A stretch of 64,000 nt of DNA from Brasenia schreberi. Taxonomy: Eukaryota > Streptophyta > Magnoliopsida > Nymphaeales > Cabombaceae. Of the stretch, positions 47,001 through 64,000 are shown piece by piece. Under the pieces are notes generated by a model that was not told the origin of the DNA, ran no database searches, and saw only the letters and a program-made list of their open reading frames with translations. The position numbers and the translations under genes were made by a program. Each line of letters begins with the position of its first letter. Positions within the stretch are counted from its first letter, which is position 1. Location: assembly GCA_036023115.1 (NCBI GenBank), contig JAYKKT010000087.1, positions 10,138,501 through 10,202,500 on the forward strand, given 5' to 3'.

Positions 47001-49700
47001 AGATAAAAGGAAGTTTGTCTTTTGGGTCAGTTATAACCATTCACCTTTTTGGGTGAGGTGAAAGCTCAGATAGTAGCCGACGGTTCTGTCCGTGCATTAT
47101 ACTTGTCCGCAGATGGCTATACCTTTTTGTATTTTTCGAAATTTGAGTGAGGTAGATGCCACACCTTGCCTTAACGTAGATCCACTAAAGAACTGGCTAA
47201 GGAACTTCTTGTGCATGATTGTTCGACCAAAACCCGATCAGGTAGAATGGGTCTGGATAAATGATCGGGTCAATCTGCTTTGGACCTGAACCCAAAGTTA
47301 CCCGACCTGTCGACCCATTTGTCACCTTGTGAAAGGGAAAAGAACTAATGTGAAATTAAAATTTGCAAAAGTTTAGCGAATTCCCCAATTTTGCTTTAAA
47401 CAAATATCTTCAGTTCTTTACCGTGCCTGAAATTTCTCTGCGTGTCTACAAATATTCCTACAAGTGACCTCAATAGCATAAATTTTCAATTACCGGTACA
47501 GTTTTTTAGTATTTAGCAATTTCCCTTTTTCAGAAAAAAGAAGAATTCTGAGCCCAAAATAGATGCCATGCAGGTGGAATAATTACTGAACTCTGGCAGC
47601 CAGCCCGGACTGGACCCTCTCTGCCTCTGGCAAGAGCCAGATATCGGATGGAATTTGGCGCGCTTTGTGAAAGCGAGGTTTCAGCAGGGAAGAAACGCGA
47701 GGTAATGGAGCCGCAAATACATCTTATTTATATATATACATACGTGTAAAGCTTTTCACCCTTTATTTGTTTTCACTAAGATAAAGCAGTTCAATCTTCT
47801 TGTTTCTTTGGATTCTTTTAACAACAATTAAATTACTTTAATTATAATAATCTTTTAAAAATAATATTGAGATGACCAACATTATAACCATAAAGTTATT
47901 CAAACATATGTAATCAATAACTATTGGAGTCATCAGTGTCATCCTCTTCTCCCATTCACAACGTGTCCCTTTCGTCGCAAATAAAAGATTGATTGAAACA
48001 ATATTTAACTATATTAAAGTACATATCCATCCATCATCTACATGTAGTATATGCGGCTATAACGTGTCATAATATCTAAGCATCTTCTCTAACGATCATA
48101 AAAATATTTTACAGCTCAGCTGATTTTTACTCTTACTTTTTTTCTTTTTGGGAGAAGAAACATCATTGATATTCATATACTCATTTTATTAAAAAAATAT
48201 CAAATACTCTTACTGACATATTCTCAATCCTCATTTTTTCTCACCACCTTGTTCACCCATTTTTCTTCCCTCGACAATTTGTATCCATATAGTCGTCTTC
48301 CCCTTTCTTTCCAATAACATTTTTCAATCTTTGTCTCTTGAACAATCTCTTTTAATATTATTATCTCTTGTAATTGACTAATTTTTTTTAAATATTGTCC
48401 TCTTCAAATATTCTTTTTTGAAAATTTTATGAATGGATTTTATCTTTTTATCTACCTCTCTCGGATTTTTTGGACTTTTTTCTATTATTATGTTTCTAAC
48501 AAGAAAAAAATCAGTGACCGACAACCAGATGCACCTAAGGCATGTTTTACTTAAAAGACAAACATATCACTATTTGAGGAGTAATGTACCATGAGTTAGT
48601 TTTTATCCTAAAAATGGTGCCACTAAATCGTATCTCTTTTCGTGATGGATGATGAAACAGCTTAAGATGCCTTATATTAAAATGATAGACACAATGTTGA
48701 AAGGCTGAATGAATAGCAAAAAAAGTATATGAATAGTAACATGTAAAAGGAAAATATTAAATTAGTAATATGCTTCCGATAGTTAACCTGGCTAGTGGGT
48801 CGACCTACAAGTTGGAGGTCATGAGCTTGATTTCAGAGTGTGCCTCCCCATTTCACCCAAAAAATTGCCATGTCAGGTTGTCCTGAAGTTCTCAATCAAT
48901 TCTCACCCAACTCTGGATTCTCTTAATCAGATGCAAAGTTCTCTTGAAGTTCTCCATTGTACCAAAACATTTCTAGATACGTAGTTAAGAGAGGAAGAGC
49001 ATCACTGAATAGAAAAATTTAGAGACTCACCTCTCCACATCGTTCTTGAACTTGAGAATTTCCCTAAGCATTTGAAAGAAGGACGGACTCAGCAGGTTTC
49101 TCTTCTGCGCAAACAGGCTCGCGAGCCCATTCCGGCTTCCCCATTCGCAACCTTTCCCATTATCCAAGCTTACTGAGAACGACATATCCGTCAATTCCAG
49201 ATCAATTCCTAGGCTTTCAAACAGCTCCAGCATATTCGGATATGTGACCTGAAATCACATAAGAAAAAGCCAAATTAATTCAGGTGAGCGTCAAGTAGGT
49301 GTTGAAAATATATGGTAATTAGCATGGTTAATCACCATTAACACTTAACCACTGTTTCGTATCCGTGTCTAAAACCAAAAGAGGAAGCTCACCTTTTATG
49401 GTTTTAGTCCTTGTCTAGACGCCTAAAGCTCTGTGGCTAGGGGTGCACTTACCACACCTAATATTTTTATTTCATATTTTGTTTATTTATGAAGTGAAGA
49501 GAGAGAAATAAGAGCAATGATCATACGCCATTGAACACCATGAAACCAAGGTCCACATCGACGCCATTGACGCGAACGGTTCGCGAGTGGCCACCTAAGT
49601 AATCTTCCTTCTCATAGAGAACTACATGAACTCCAGCCTTGGCCAAGGTATAAGCTGCAACCAGCCCGCTCACACCTGCACCAACCACAGCAGCTCTCAT
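26037..49700 (-). CDS. Cyclopropane-fatty-acid-synthase-like protein, N-terminal FAD oxidoreductase half (11 exons; 3' half not in window)
   Basis: Plant proteins of this family fuse an amine-oxidase-like FAD/NAD(P)-binding domain to a SAM-dependent cyclopropane fatty acid synthase. Exons I place: 49700-49527, 49248-49031, 45346-45241, 44851-44750, 42776-42717, 42627-42549, 41995-41848, 32248-32125, 31628-31451, 26333-26305, 26175-about 26037. Junction phases agree throughout and give about 452 codons. The start [13 protein letters not shown] begins the dinucleotide fold (GxGxxG, then [13 protein letters not shown]). Later blocks: [116 protein letters not shown]. Exon 10 is a 29-base microexon. 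Introns 2, 7 and 9 are 3.7, 9.6 and 5.1 kb, 7 and 9 because of LINE and copia insertions. The final donor is GC, not GT, and no CFA-synthase exon is seen down to base 1. Confidence 0.88.
27020..30169 (-). mobile_element. RTE-clade LINE, copy 2, in intron 9
   Basis: Minus strand, about 3.15 kb. The 3' end at 27020 is a GTTGTTGTTG tail preceded by a GCTTAG motif. The 5' end stops near 30169, about 140 bases short of the full leader seen in copy 1. RT pieces: 28355-28110, 28091-27651 ([19 protein letters not shown], and the active site mutated to [14 protein letters not shown]) and 27672-27211 ([28 protein letters not shown]). The endonuclease region (about 29860-28600) is present but full of stops and small deletions. 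Inserted in the gene's sense orientation. No clean target duplication found. Confidence 0.9.
30170..31450. other. Intron 9 sequence without recognised feature
   Basis: About 1.3 kb between the RTE 5' end and exon 9. Unique-looking, AT-rich, with no credible coding frame (the longest, 62-68 codons, have no domain). Ordinary intron DNA. Confidence 0.5.
32788..32806. repeat. Target-site duplication (left) of composite RTE insertion
   Basis: The 19-mer TTGAAAAGGATATGCAAGT is found here and, identical, at 41019-41037. It marks the outer limits of one target-primed insertion. Confidence 0.92.
34121..34381 (+). repeat. 5' LTR of copia E
   Basis: 261 bases from TGTTAAGGAAAG to TTATTCCAAGA. Lacks about 53 bases present in the 3' LTR between GATTGGAGGA and GTTTATTCC. 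The end is GA rather than CA, but the 3' copy ends identically, so this was the element's own end. Confidence 0.92.
34382..34393 (+). other. Primer-binding site of copia E
   Basis: TGGTATCAGATG directly after the 5' LTR: tRNA-Met type, last two positions diverged from TGGTATCAGAGC. Confidence 0.85.
34988..39220 (+). pseudogene. Copia E gag-pol polyprotein, inactivated by point changes
   Basis: Start at 34988 ([20 protein letters not shown]). Gag: [18 protein letters not shown] then a TAG at 35138, and [11 protein letters not shown] near 35440. Zinc knuckle [14 protein letters not shown] (second Cys is Tyr). Protease [12 protein letters not shown] at 36071 (DSG is now DSR). Integrase 36497-37300 with [14 protein letters not shown] and [14 protein letters not shown], so the D,D,E residues are kept. 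TAG at 37772 in the NNTW position. RT 37787-38683 with [29 protein letters not shown] and [11 protein letters not shown] (YVDD is now YVDG). TGA at 38681 (Arg codon) and at 38765 (Trp of DANW). RNase H to 39220 ([33 protein letters not shown]). Nearly all lesions are G-to-A or C-to-T. Confidence 0.92.
39209..39227 (+). other. Polypurine tract of copia E
   Basis: CACCCAACTTGAGGGGGAG immediately before the 3' LTR. The same ACTTGAGGGGGAG core occurs in copia D. Confidence 0.85.
39228..39541 (+). repeat. 3' LTR of copia E
   Basis: 314 bases. Contains the segment missing in the 5' copy, including a TGCCTCCAATCTGC stretch that forms a short inverted repeat with the preceding GCAGATTGGAGG. Confidence 0.92.
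41019..41037. repeat. Target-site duplication (right) of composite RTE insertion
   Basis: Exact copy of the 19-mer at 32788-32806. Pairs the 5' end of the RTE with its TTG-rich 3' tail 8.2 kb away. Confidence 0.92.
41038..41847. other. Intron 7, distal part, no recognised feature
   Basis: About 800 bases between the RTE duplication and exon 7. Unique-looking intron DNA. No repeat ends or coding frames. Confidence 0.5.
43218..43290 (-). other. Possible alternative first exon inside intron 4
   Basis: Minus strand reads ATG then 23 further open codons ([20 protein letters not shown]...) and ends at GGTAAAG followed by GTAAGT, a strong donor. The GC content (CCGCCGGAG, CTCCGGCG) stands out from the surrounding intron. 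The exon would leave one base over, the same phase as the exon 7 and exon 10 acceptors. It may be an internal promoter's first exon, or a remnant of another gene. Not recognised. Confidence 0.3.
45590..46240 (+). mobile_element. L1-type LINE 3' fragment in intron 2
   Basis: Plus strand frame 45715-46122 reads [40 protein letters not shown] and [20 protein letters not shown], then in a shifted frame [20 protein letters not shown] and ETFLRCPHL. This is the W-D...L...F...I..I, D..W.....G.Y.V.SAY and zf-RVT arrangement of the C-terminus of plant L1-like or RNase H-bearing LINE proteins. RT itself is absent, so it is a 5'-truncated dead copy, antisense to the host gene. Confidence 0.65.
46750..46870 (-). 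mobile_element. tRNA-related SINE, copy a
   Basis: Minus strand contains CCTGGCCGGGGGGTTGGC, then AAGGTCATGAGTTCAATTCT, resembling a box A region and the box B (GGTTCGAATCC-like) of a tRNA-derived promoter, followed by a pyrimidine-rich 3' region. The core AGGTCATGAG recurs at 48815 and 52875. Confidence 0.55.
48780..48875 (+). mobile_element. tRNA-related SINE, copy b
   Basis: Reads AACCTGGCTAGTGGGTCGAC, then GGAGGTCATGAGCTTGATTT and TGCCTCCCCATTTCACCC. The TGGCTAGTGGG block matches a tRNA box A (TRGCNNAGYNGG) and the second block a diverged box B. Shares the GCCTCCCCATT element with the copy at 50330. Confidence 0.55.
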
Positions 49701-50329
49701 GTTTGCGTCACCTGCATGACATTGTTTATACTTATTAATAACTACAGTCAACAATCATAAACACGTTAAACTAAGACTCACCAACAGACTAAACCACAAA
49801 AAGGGGCCAATCCATGCTATCACACAATATCTGCGGCCAATTATTATGCTTGAACTCACTGTCAAGTCCCCCGTGAACTGCACCAAGATGGTCTTGTTTG
49901 GTGGAAAAGAAGTTTAGCTGCGAGACTGTTAGTCTTCGATTCTCATGGGCTAGCGCGGTCTCTTGCATTCTGGCCCCAATTGATCCAGGAGCGCGAGTCT
50001 TGACCTTCTAGTTCTACCCTAGATTGCTCCATCCCCTTGAGAGATGAGTACTTTTACTTAATTGTCTCACTAGAGAAACTAGGGCTTTGTTTATTTGCTT
50101 AACCCATCTGACCCATGTTCTAGCCGATCTGCGTCGAGTCTAAGCCACATTTCTGAGAGCCAGCTGACCTCAGTTGTGTTTCTACAATTCATATTAAGCA
50201 CATTGAATGAGGTTGAAGAAGACCTCAAAGCATTGAAAGTGATCTTACTTTTCCCTTTTGGAGTTAAATGCTATTAGGTCACAAGGTAAAGCACAATTCT
50301 GATCAATAATCCCTGTGGCTAACCCAACT

Positions 50330-50470
50330 TAGTATGGGATAAGTTGGTTTTCTTTTTCCATAATGGGGAGGCCTACCCAAGTATCAAACTTATCAACTTT
50401 GACTTGTGAGTGGAACCCCTAGCCGGAGGGGCTGTGGATCGTTGGGCAAGGCTTGGCTTGGTTTTGATTT
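50330..50470 (-). mobile_element. tRNA-related SINE, copy c
   Basis: Minus strand reads CCGGCTAGGGGTTCCACTC, AAAGTTGATAAGTTTGATAC and GGTAGGCCTCCCCATTATGG. Most diverged member, linked to copy b by its 3' part. Confidence 0.45.
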
Positions 50471-50899
50471 TCTACAATTTACTTAAATCTAGATATTAAA
50501 AAGTAGTCCACATCCAGAAAATTCCGTTGTTGTAAATGCCCAGCTGGGAATGAGAAAACGGAATCAGTAATAAAAAGAAAATTGTCACAAAAAAGTTATT
50601 TTCTTCTTTTGATGAAACAATATTTCGTTACAGTGAAGTTGTGAAAGATCACAGGACGAAAATGCATTTCCACCACAAGAACTGAAGTACATTATCCTTC
50701 CAATGCATCGTACGTCCTTATCTCCGTCGGGAAAGCTAATTTTGCAGACAACGAACCAAAAATTTCGCCTTTTAGTTCCAAATATTAAAGAAAATATATC
50801 TTCTTCTGTATTCTAGCTCTTTAAATTTGAAGTATGATAAATCGAAGTAATTCTTTCGTTTCTCAAATCGCATTTTCTCAAGTGCACTCTTGCAAAACT

Positions 50900-51390
50900 C
50901 TCCAAACACAACCAGTCTTGAGATCCATGGAGAAGAAGAAGAAGCCAGAAAATCACTTGCAGGACGAAAATTACCACAAAAGTGTTTCACAGCAGGCTCA
51001 GAGAGTATCTTCTTCAGCTTTCTTTCCTCTGGTTTTGCGTCGAGATAAATCTGAGAATACGCAATCGGCTCGAGCTCGTAGTCAGAAAAGTGCTTCGGTA
51101 AGATCTATAAACGACGAACTCTTTAAAATCGCAGTCGCCGACGATTATTAACTGCAATCTTCTTCAAAACCAGCAGAAATCTACCAAAATATGAACGAAA
51201 TGCAGGAAAAAGTACCTTCTCAAACCTCCATTTCCATAGAAATAAGTTACTTATCATAAACGGAGAGAGAGAGAGAGAGAATACAGAGACGAGGGAGACC
51301 GGACGGTTTTGATTTCAGAGATGGGATAGAGGTACGGAGGATGACAATGGGATCCCGTGATCTGAAGGGACAGCTAAGAGCGCAAGCTCC
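50900..51390 (-). promoter_or_regulatory. Candidate 5' leader exon and promoter of the CFA-synthase-like gene
   Basis: Upstream of the start codon at 49700 the sequence CATGCAG/GTGACGCAAACATG is a plausible acceptor three bases after a CAT, only 13 bases before the ATG. A matching donor, GAGAAG/GTACTT, lies at about 51208-51213, preceded by a CT-rich leader with (CT)n near 51265. A short upstream frame, ATGGAAATGGAGGTTTGA, would precede the donor. Long frames on both strands here have no recognisable domain. The transcription start is not determined. Confidence 0.35.
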
Positions 51391-51559
51391 TTTCGAATTA
51401 CTTTGCGCACAAAGACGAAGGAAAACAGTGAACGCCCGCCCACACGACGTTCTCTTCCCTCTTTTCGTCCAACTCTCTATGGGGCCTCTCTAACTCTCAA
51501 GAATTACGAATTGTTACTCAAAGAACATGATATTCTCATGCGAAGGTTCATTTCCAGTT

Positions 51560-51850
51560 TTGTGTTCATTTCCAGTTTTCTGGTGGTTTCAATTGTAACT
51601 GAACTGCGCCAGGAACCGGCTGGACTCTGGAACTGGTGAAACCAAAATTGGGTCCATAATCGGAGCTCACTCGGTCCGCACCTTTTACCAAACCGGAACT
51701 GACAGTTCCAAACTGGCAGTTCCAGTATTTTTAGTTTTTTTTATAAAATTACCGGTTCAAAACTCAAACCACAACCGGTCTTGAGCCGGTTCGGTTATGA
51801 TTCTAGATTCCGGGCTAACTGGAACTGAAACCCTTCAAAAGCGAGATGAT
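51560..51850. repeat. CCGGTT/GGTTCC-rich degenerate repeat tract
   Basis: Many short scattered units such as GGAACCGGC, AACCGGAACTG, CAGTTCCAAAC, ACCGGTTC and GAGCCGGTTCGGTT over 290 bases. Looks like an old non-autonomous element or decayed repeat. No coding capacity. Confidence 0.4.
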
Positions 51851-52789
51851 ATGAGTTATTCTCGCACATGTACCAGGCCCAAATCGAGCCCTTCTGTGGA
51901 GAAACTTAGCTCACACTCATAAACATATCAGGTCAATTGGGACTGACCTAGGGTTGAAATCGAGCCGTCGATCTTAGACCAACTTTAATTCGACGATCAT
52001 TTTGTTGGTGAAGTCTAAACATTTTCAAGAGTAGAGGTGCCTGGCTCAGCATATCATAAGATCGGTTTAAAGAATGAAATACTGATTGATTACCGTCAAG
52101 GAAATCATCCATGAACTATGTTGGATCACCTTCTAAGTATATTGGTTTGGTCAACGAATGTCGAACAATGTGTATATAAATTTGATGCACGGAACTGTTA
52201 GCATTCGGTTCCCATCGCGCCTTGTTCAAAAGAATATAGAAACAAAATTATATGTTGAGACCTGGTCCAGCAGTGGACACGATGTCACGGACACATTATG
52301 TGGCAAGACCTGGTCCATCCGAATCAACCAAACCGATGCGTGCATGTGTGTGCCTAGCTATTTAATATATTAAAAAGATTTTTTTTGGAAAGCCATTTTT
52401 CTTATATAATTTATTTTCCAAATTGTATTCTTTACATTTTTTCCTTTTTTTGTGTATATGATAATTTTATATATCTTTTGACAGTCAGACTGGGTACCGA
52501 AACCAATCAAGTTGGGTTAGGATTATGCAACATGACTCGATAAAAAAGAACTTCACGAATTATGATCAATCACTGTTTTGACCCGAACCCGAACCATTGA
52601 CCCGATTTTCACCCTTAATCAACGGTTCAATTTCAACGGTTCAACGAAATTTAGTGCTCCAAAAATTTCCTCTAAAGTTATAACAATATTGAGAAGCTCC
52701 ATTTGCATGGTTTAGATTTTGATCGTTCGCGACATGGTGTTTGAAAGCGGTCTCGTTATTACTAAGTCAGTGTCGGCGGCTTGTGGTAG

Positions 52790-52930
52790 ATCAATGTGCA
52801 CTTCTTCTTCTTTTCGGGTGCAATGGTGAAGCCAAAGCAGAAGCATGCCACAGGAGGTATTGAACTCATGACCTTCAACTTGTGAGTCGGCCCTTAGGTA
52901 AGTGAGCCATTGTGATTTGTACTCAACATG
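52790..52930 (-). mobile_element. tRNA-related SINE, copy d
   Basis: Minus strand reads ATGGCTCACTTACCTAAGGG, CGACTCACAAGTTGAAGGTC, ATGAGTTCAATACCTCCTG and GCTTTGGCTTCACCATTGCA. Linked to copy a by the shared AGGTCATGAGTTCAAT core and the CTTCTGC/CTTCAGCC-type downstream part. Confidence 0.55.
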
Positions 52931-53189
52931 CTGTTTGACTAAACAATACAAGATCGAGCTAAGCTGAGCTCAAATTGTAGTTTCACAAAACATTTATCAC
53001 TTGGTTTTGAGAATAAATGAAAATGTGCATCATGCATTTCATGCGACAAAAAAATATCATTAAAATTGAAAGCTAAATATTATATAGCAGTAATTATATT
53101 TACTATGTTATATGGTATTGAGTATTAGATAATTAACGATCAACTATTCATTAACATGTATAAAAAATATTCATGATAACAATAAAGGT

Positions 53190-53545
53190 GTTAAAATGGA
53201 TGTATGGTCACATAAGGACCATATTTTTAATGAGGTTATCAAAGAGAAACTAGGAGTGACTCCAATAAATAATAAAACAAAAGAAAAATTACTTACGATA
53301 GTTTGGATTACATGAAAAGGTGAAAAAGATCGGATAAAAAATATAAAAACTAGATAGTGAAAATATCAAAATGAAAGAAGAAGACTACAAAAGGTTTTTA
53401 AAAAACAATAAAAAAGAATCTACATTTTGTTAGATTAGCCATTAGCACAACCCATGATGAATATTATGGAAACAAAGAATCCATGTAATCAACCCCATCT
53501 AGCAAAAGAAAAGACTTTGTTGTTGTTTTCCACTTTTGGCCGAAT
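53190..53545 (+). mobile_element. RTE fragment, opposite orientation to the others
   Basis: Plus strand reads MDVWSHKDHIFNEVIKEKLG then VTPINNKTKEKL, matching the RTE C-terminus ([28 protein letters not shown]), followed by ATGGAAACAAAGAATCCATG and a TTGTTGTTGTT tail near 53535. Severely 5'-truncated. It is the only RTE piece here read on the plus strand. Confidence 0.8.
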
Positions 53546-53582
53546 AACAAATCAAGTCCCTTCCACAATCACAGAGACTAAT

Positions 53583-55722
53583 TGTAATAAACTGAATCGG
53601 GTCATATCTGGATTTACATATATTCAGATCCATCTAATAATCTACAGCACAATAGCGCACGATGCGTTATTGTCTACAAATAGAAAGAGAGGAGGAAGGT
53701 GAGAATGACAGCCCACGAAGATGGTAACTGTCATTTTCATGCAGGCTATTATCTTCGTAGTGAACTCTATGAGAAGGACGCCATGGGTAGCAACACTGAA
53801 TGGAATTGAGCAAGCCACGAGAATGACGAGCAACCAGCTAAAATCTGGTGAGTATTACCATTTTTTTCTTTCCTCCTATTTTTGTTTTCCTTCATTTTTG
53901 GTGTTAAATATGGGTTGGATCAAAGGGTTTTTGCTTGATTCATGCTAAATATTTGAAAACAAGCTTTAACGCTCGAAAATCACTTGAAAACAAGCATAAA
54001 TTTATGGATTTTATCTTAAATCAGTGGTTCCCATTTTTCATGAAATTTTTGACCAAAACGTTGTCATCAGCGACTGATGTTGGGTTGGATTGGAAGAGGT
54101 GAGGTAAGTTGTTGGTTGGAGACCACCGTCGACCTTGGTTATCACTGGAAATCAGTGAAATCGATGCCAGAAAACCAAGGGAACAAACCCCTTTTTGGGC
54201 ATGTCCTAGTTCATGTGTAGTGTTGTGTCCATCACGTCGTGTCATGTCCAACACGACATGTTATATACCCCATGCACCATGAAATGACACTATGTCGTGT
54301 GTCACAATAACGATTCGGTGTTACAACAGATTATAACCAGGTTTTGGATTCTGTGTTAGAAATATGTTAGGTTTAGGTTGGGTCTTGAAACAAGTTATGG
54401 GTCAGAAACCGTTTCAGTAGTTCTAGGTTCTATGTCGACATAGGGACATAGACTACCTATTGTTTCACTCAGTTTGGATCGGATATAGATCCAAGTGTTA
54501 GTTATGATTCATGATAGGTTAAATGGATCCATGTTAGGTTTTGGGTGATTTTAGGGGTGTTGAGATCTAAATTTAATGCGGTTTGTTGCGTTAGTTTCGT
54601 AATTAAATAAATTTTAATATTTTAATTAATTATAATTATTTAGAAATTAAAATTAGAGGATTTGATGGAGATAATTGTGGCTCAACAATTTTAGAATTTG
54701 ATCTTAGTGCTCCTTTAGGTAGAGGGTTATGCATTTTTTTATAAAACCATGCTAGAAGTGATTTTCTTGTTTTACATAGATTTAAATGTGCATGATTAAT
54801 AAATGTTTTATTGATGTTTATGAAATGATGTTCGTAATTATGGGTTAATATGCTTTTGACTTTGGTTGATAAAGTGCATGTTTTGATATGCATGTGTTGT
54901 ATGAATATGATATTTAAATGTTATATGGATATAGATTTAGATAGTTGTAGATCTATATATGATTTGTGAATGTGATGAATTGGAATTTATTTTGAAATGT
55001 AATTATGGGTGAATACATGGGTCGTACTTGTGTAGGTTGTGTGGGGTCTCTAGAGACTTGTAGGCCCCTCGGGCATTCCGGCTTGGATGAATATAGAGTG
55101 TATTTCTGGGTACTCTATCGTGAGAGTCGACATAGTGATCGTCATAAACAAGGGTACCGAGGTCACGTTAGGGAGGGTTGGACAACTACTGTGGCTTTTG
55201 GGGCACAGTATGGGCTGTAATTATCATAATTGATGATGTGTGTGCGTGTATGAGTATGAAATTCAGATAATGATTTAAAAATGAAATTGTAATGTGTTAT
55301 GAAATAATTGTGAAACTATGCATGCTTTTATTATGAATTATGTGTAAAGATGTTTAACTTTCTCACTAATCTATAGGTTAGAGCTCGCTCTATCATTTTA
55401 CAGTTCATCCTAAAGCTAACACTTCCAAGGTGCACGCAACAGAATAGCAGTCTGAAAGAGCTACACTTTTCCTTTTGAGGTACGGTAAGTGTCAGACTAT
55501 TTAGAAATTCTTTTTATTCAGAGTTATGTACGATGGACCCTGCACTATTTTGGACATATTGTTTAGATTCTTGATATTGAAATATTTAAGTTAGATATTT
55601 CACATGAGTTAAATTAAATTAGTATCGTATTTCATTGCCACTCACAATCACGCTTGTACGAGAAATGGCCACATGGCATCGGCTCGGGCCGGGTAGAGGT
55701 CGCGACCTGTGCGGGTGTGACT
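53583..55722 (+). mobile_element. Possible decayed solo LTR (Ty3-gypsy-like)
   Basis: Flanked by ctaat on both sides (53578-53582 and 55723-55727). The left end starts TGTAATAAAC, the right end GCGGGTGTGACT resembles the usual ...GTGTGACA end of plant gypsy LTRs. A TATA-like TCTACAAATAGAAAGAGAG lies at about 53670. No coding domain inside. A 5-base duplication beside a TG is not rare by chance over this distance, so the call is tentative. The alternative is plain intergenic DNA. Confidence 0.3.
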
Positions 55723-62434
<6,712 letters not shown>

Positions 62435-62782
62435 CGTTGCCTAGAGGGTGAGGGGCATTGAAGAAGGGTGACCGCCGATCTGAGGGGATCGAGGTTTGAG
62501 AAGAGAAAAAAGGAGGGCGGAGAGAGTGGTCTCGCTTGTGGTGGTGAGAGGCGGTTTCGTGGTGAGCTGGAATTGGAGGAAGAGTGGAATCGGGCTTTTT
62601 TTTCTAAGATGAGGAGTCTACAAAGCACGCGGTTAACAGGAAGCCAACCAGAGAAGAGGAGGAGGAGGAGGAAAAAAATTGGCTCTGTGAAGAGTTCGCC
62701 ACGTTTCCTATGCCCTCCGCGTTGCATGGTAAGAAGCGAAAAAGAGGTTCCAACGTCATCCTCCGTATCAACGCCGAGAGCA

Positions 62783-62800
62783 CATATATATATATATAAA
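62783..62800 (-). promoter_or_regulatory. Candidate TATA region of the DUF810 gene
   Basis: Minus strand reads TTTATATATATATATATG, about 350 bases upstream of the start codon. A CT/GA-rich leader (62500-62700) typical of plant 5' UTRs lies between. No other TATA-like run is seen in the 400 bases upstream of the ATG. Confidence 0.4.
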
Positions 62801-63194
62801 TCCAATCATCATTTTGCGGAAAAATCTGTTTCGAGATCGTGTTACTTAGTGTTCGTGTCATCAATGATCAAACTTGGACGCGATCTTTTTTCCCTTAAGT
62901 TATTGTGCGTGCACACAAAAGCATGAAACAGAAAAGTGGTAAATGAGCACGCTCAACTCTACTTAAATATATACAATGTTTTATTGACATGTTCAATATT
63001 GAGGATTTGAATTAAACAAAGTAAAATAATATCATATTTAATGTTTTTATTTATAATATCAACAATTCATCTCAAAGATGGAATAATTTGAAATGATAAA
63101 GTGGATTTAAGGATCAAAGGATTGTAAATGAACTATTCTCTTTCTCTCTCTATAAGGTCGCCAATTCGGTGCTTGGCCATAACAACTTACTAAT

Positions 63195-64000
63195 ACAACA
63201 ACTAAAGCTTTTTCATACTAGATGGAGTTAGTTATATGAATTCTTTGTTTTCATAGAGTTGGATCATGTGTGATGCTATCATTGAACTCAATATAAGTTA
63301 AATTATTTTTTATTTTTTTCTCAATACTTTTATAGTCTTCTTCTTTATCTTTTAACATTTTCACATTGGAGTTTTCTTTGGTCGTATTTCTATGTATCCA
63401 AATAATATGAAATGATTTTCTCTCATTTTTTCATCTATTGGTATCACTCCCAATTTATTATGTAATAATCTCATTACATATCTAGTCTTTTCTTGTGTGA
63501 CCACTCATCCAACTCAACATCTTTATTTGTGCCATGAATATTTTTTATACATGTTGATAATTAACTATCCAACACATAGAATCGTAAAGTATAGTGGGTC
63601 GAATTGATCTATAATATTTACCTTTCAATTTTAATGATATCTTCTTGTCACATAAAATACATGATACCTCAATCTATTTTAACCAGCCTATGGTAATTCT
63701 ATGTGTAACATCTTTATCATGTAATTTGTAACTTTTTATGTATTCAACACATAATTTCTTAGTATCTTCTTGCCACATAAAATGCATGATACCTCTCAAA
63801 TTTTAGCTTTTGTTTAACTAACAACCCTTTTCACTTCTTTCTTTGCTTTCTTATAAGCCTCTAAAGTTTCACTAGTCTTCTTAGCATAATGTAATTTGTA
63901 ACATGCTCTCTTTGCCCTTGATTTTATCTTCCACCACTTCACTCTACCACAAAGCTTTTTCTTGTTTGTACCGGTACACTTCCCTTAGATTCACAGAAAA
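63195..64000 (-). mobile_element. Diverged RTE copy with internal deletion, continues beyond window
   Basis: Begins at a TTGTTG-type 3' end (plus ACAACAACTAAAGCTTTTTC) and follows the RTE 3' UTR and RT tail to about 63790, then jumps to the endonuclease-RT linker (TTCTTATAAGCCTCTAAAGT, TAATTTGTAACATGCTCTCT), skipping the RT core. More diverged than the other copies. The 5' part is outside the window. Confidence 0.8.

Noticed and set aside
50834..51151. 105-codon plus-strand frame with a Ser/Arg-rich C-terminus
   Set aside because: No recognisable domain, overlaps the probable leader of the minus-strand gene, and no splice or promoter context supports it.
54636..54893. 85-codon minus-strand frame in AT-rich DNA
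   Set aside because: No domain, biased codons, and inside a possible decayed LTR.

Overview
This is a plant nuclear window, almost certainly from an angiosperm. It holds intron-split plant genes, tRNA-Met-primed Ty1-copia elements, RTE- and L1-type LINEs, hAT transposons and tRNA-related SINEs. The very long transposon-filled introns fit a medium or large genome. I could not identify the species from sequence alone.

Layout. Bases 1-25600 are nested transposable elements with no intact host gene. In order they are an RTE LINE, an old copia copy, a gene-carrying LTR element (A) that starts at 5239, a second gene-carrying LTR element (B, 8715-12292), an autonomous-type hAT relic (12369-15608), another old copia copy split by a 1.24 kb hAT deletion derivative (17281-18520), and a full-length copia (D, 19673-24626). 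Two copies of a small TIR element (3501-4132 and 18763-19366) are inserted in the two old copia copies.

Bases 26037-49700 hold the first host gene (minus strand). It is the FAD/NAD(P)-binding oxidoreductase half of a plant cyclopropane-fatty-acid-synthase-like protein. It is spread over 11 exons whose introns contain a 3.1 kb RTE copy and an 8.2 kb RTE insertion with a 5.4 kb copia (E) nested inside. The methyltransferase half is not in the window. Bases 49700-56500 are intergenic, with the putative 5' leader, SINEs, an RTE fragment and a possible solo LTR. Bases 56621-62434 hold a complete five-exon gene for a PATROL1/UNC-13-like DUF810 protein (982 codons by my splice model). Bases 63195-64000 are another degraded RTE copy running off the edge.

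Most interesting: elements A and B have related ~300 bp LTRs, tRNA-Met primer sites and no retroviral-type genes that I can find. Instead they carry pieces of at least six unrelated host genes: MCM4 and an NPF8/PTR2-type transporter in A; O-fucosyltransferase, a METTL-type methyltransferase, TSR2 and methionine aminopeptidase 2 in B. A seventh host fragment, an RRM of an hnRNP, lies inside one copy of the TIR element. The window therefore records repeated capture of host coding sequence by non-autonomous mobile elements.
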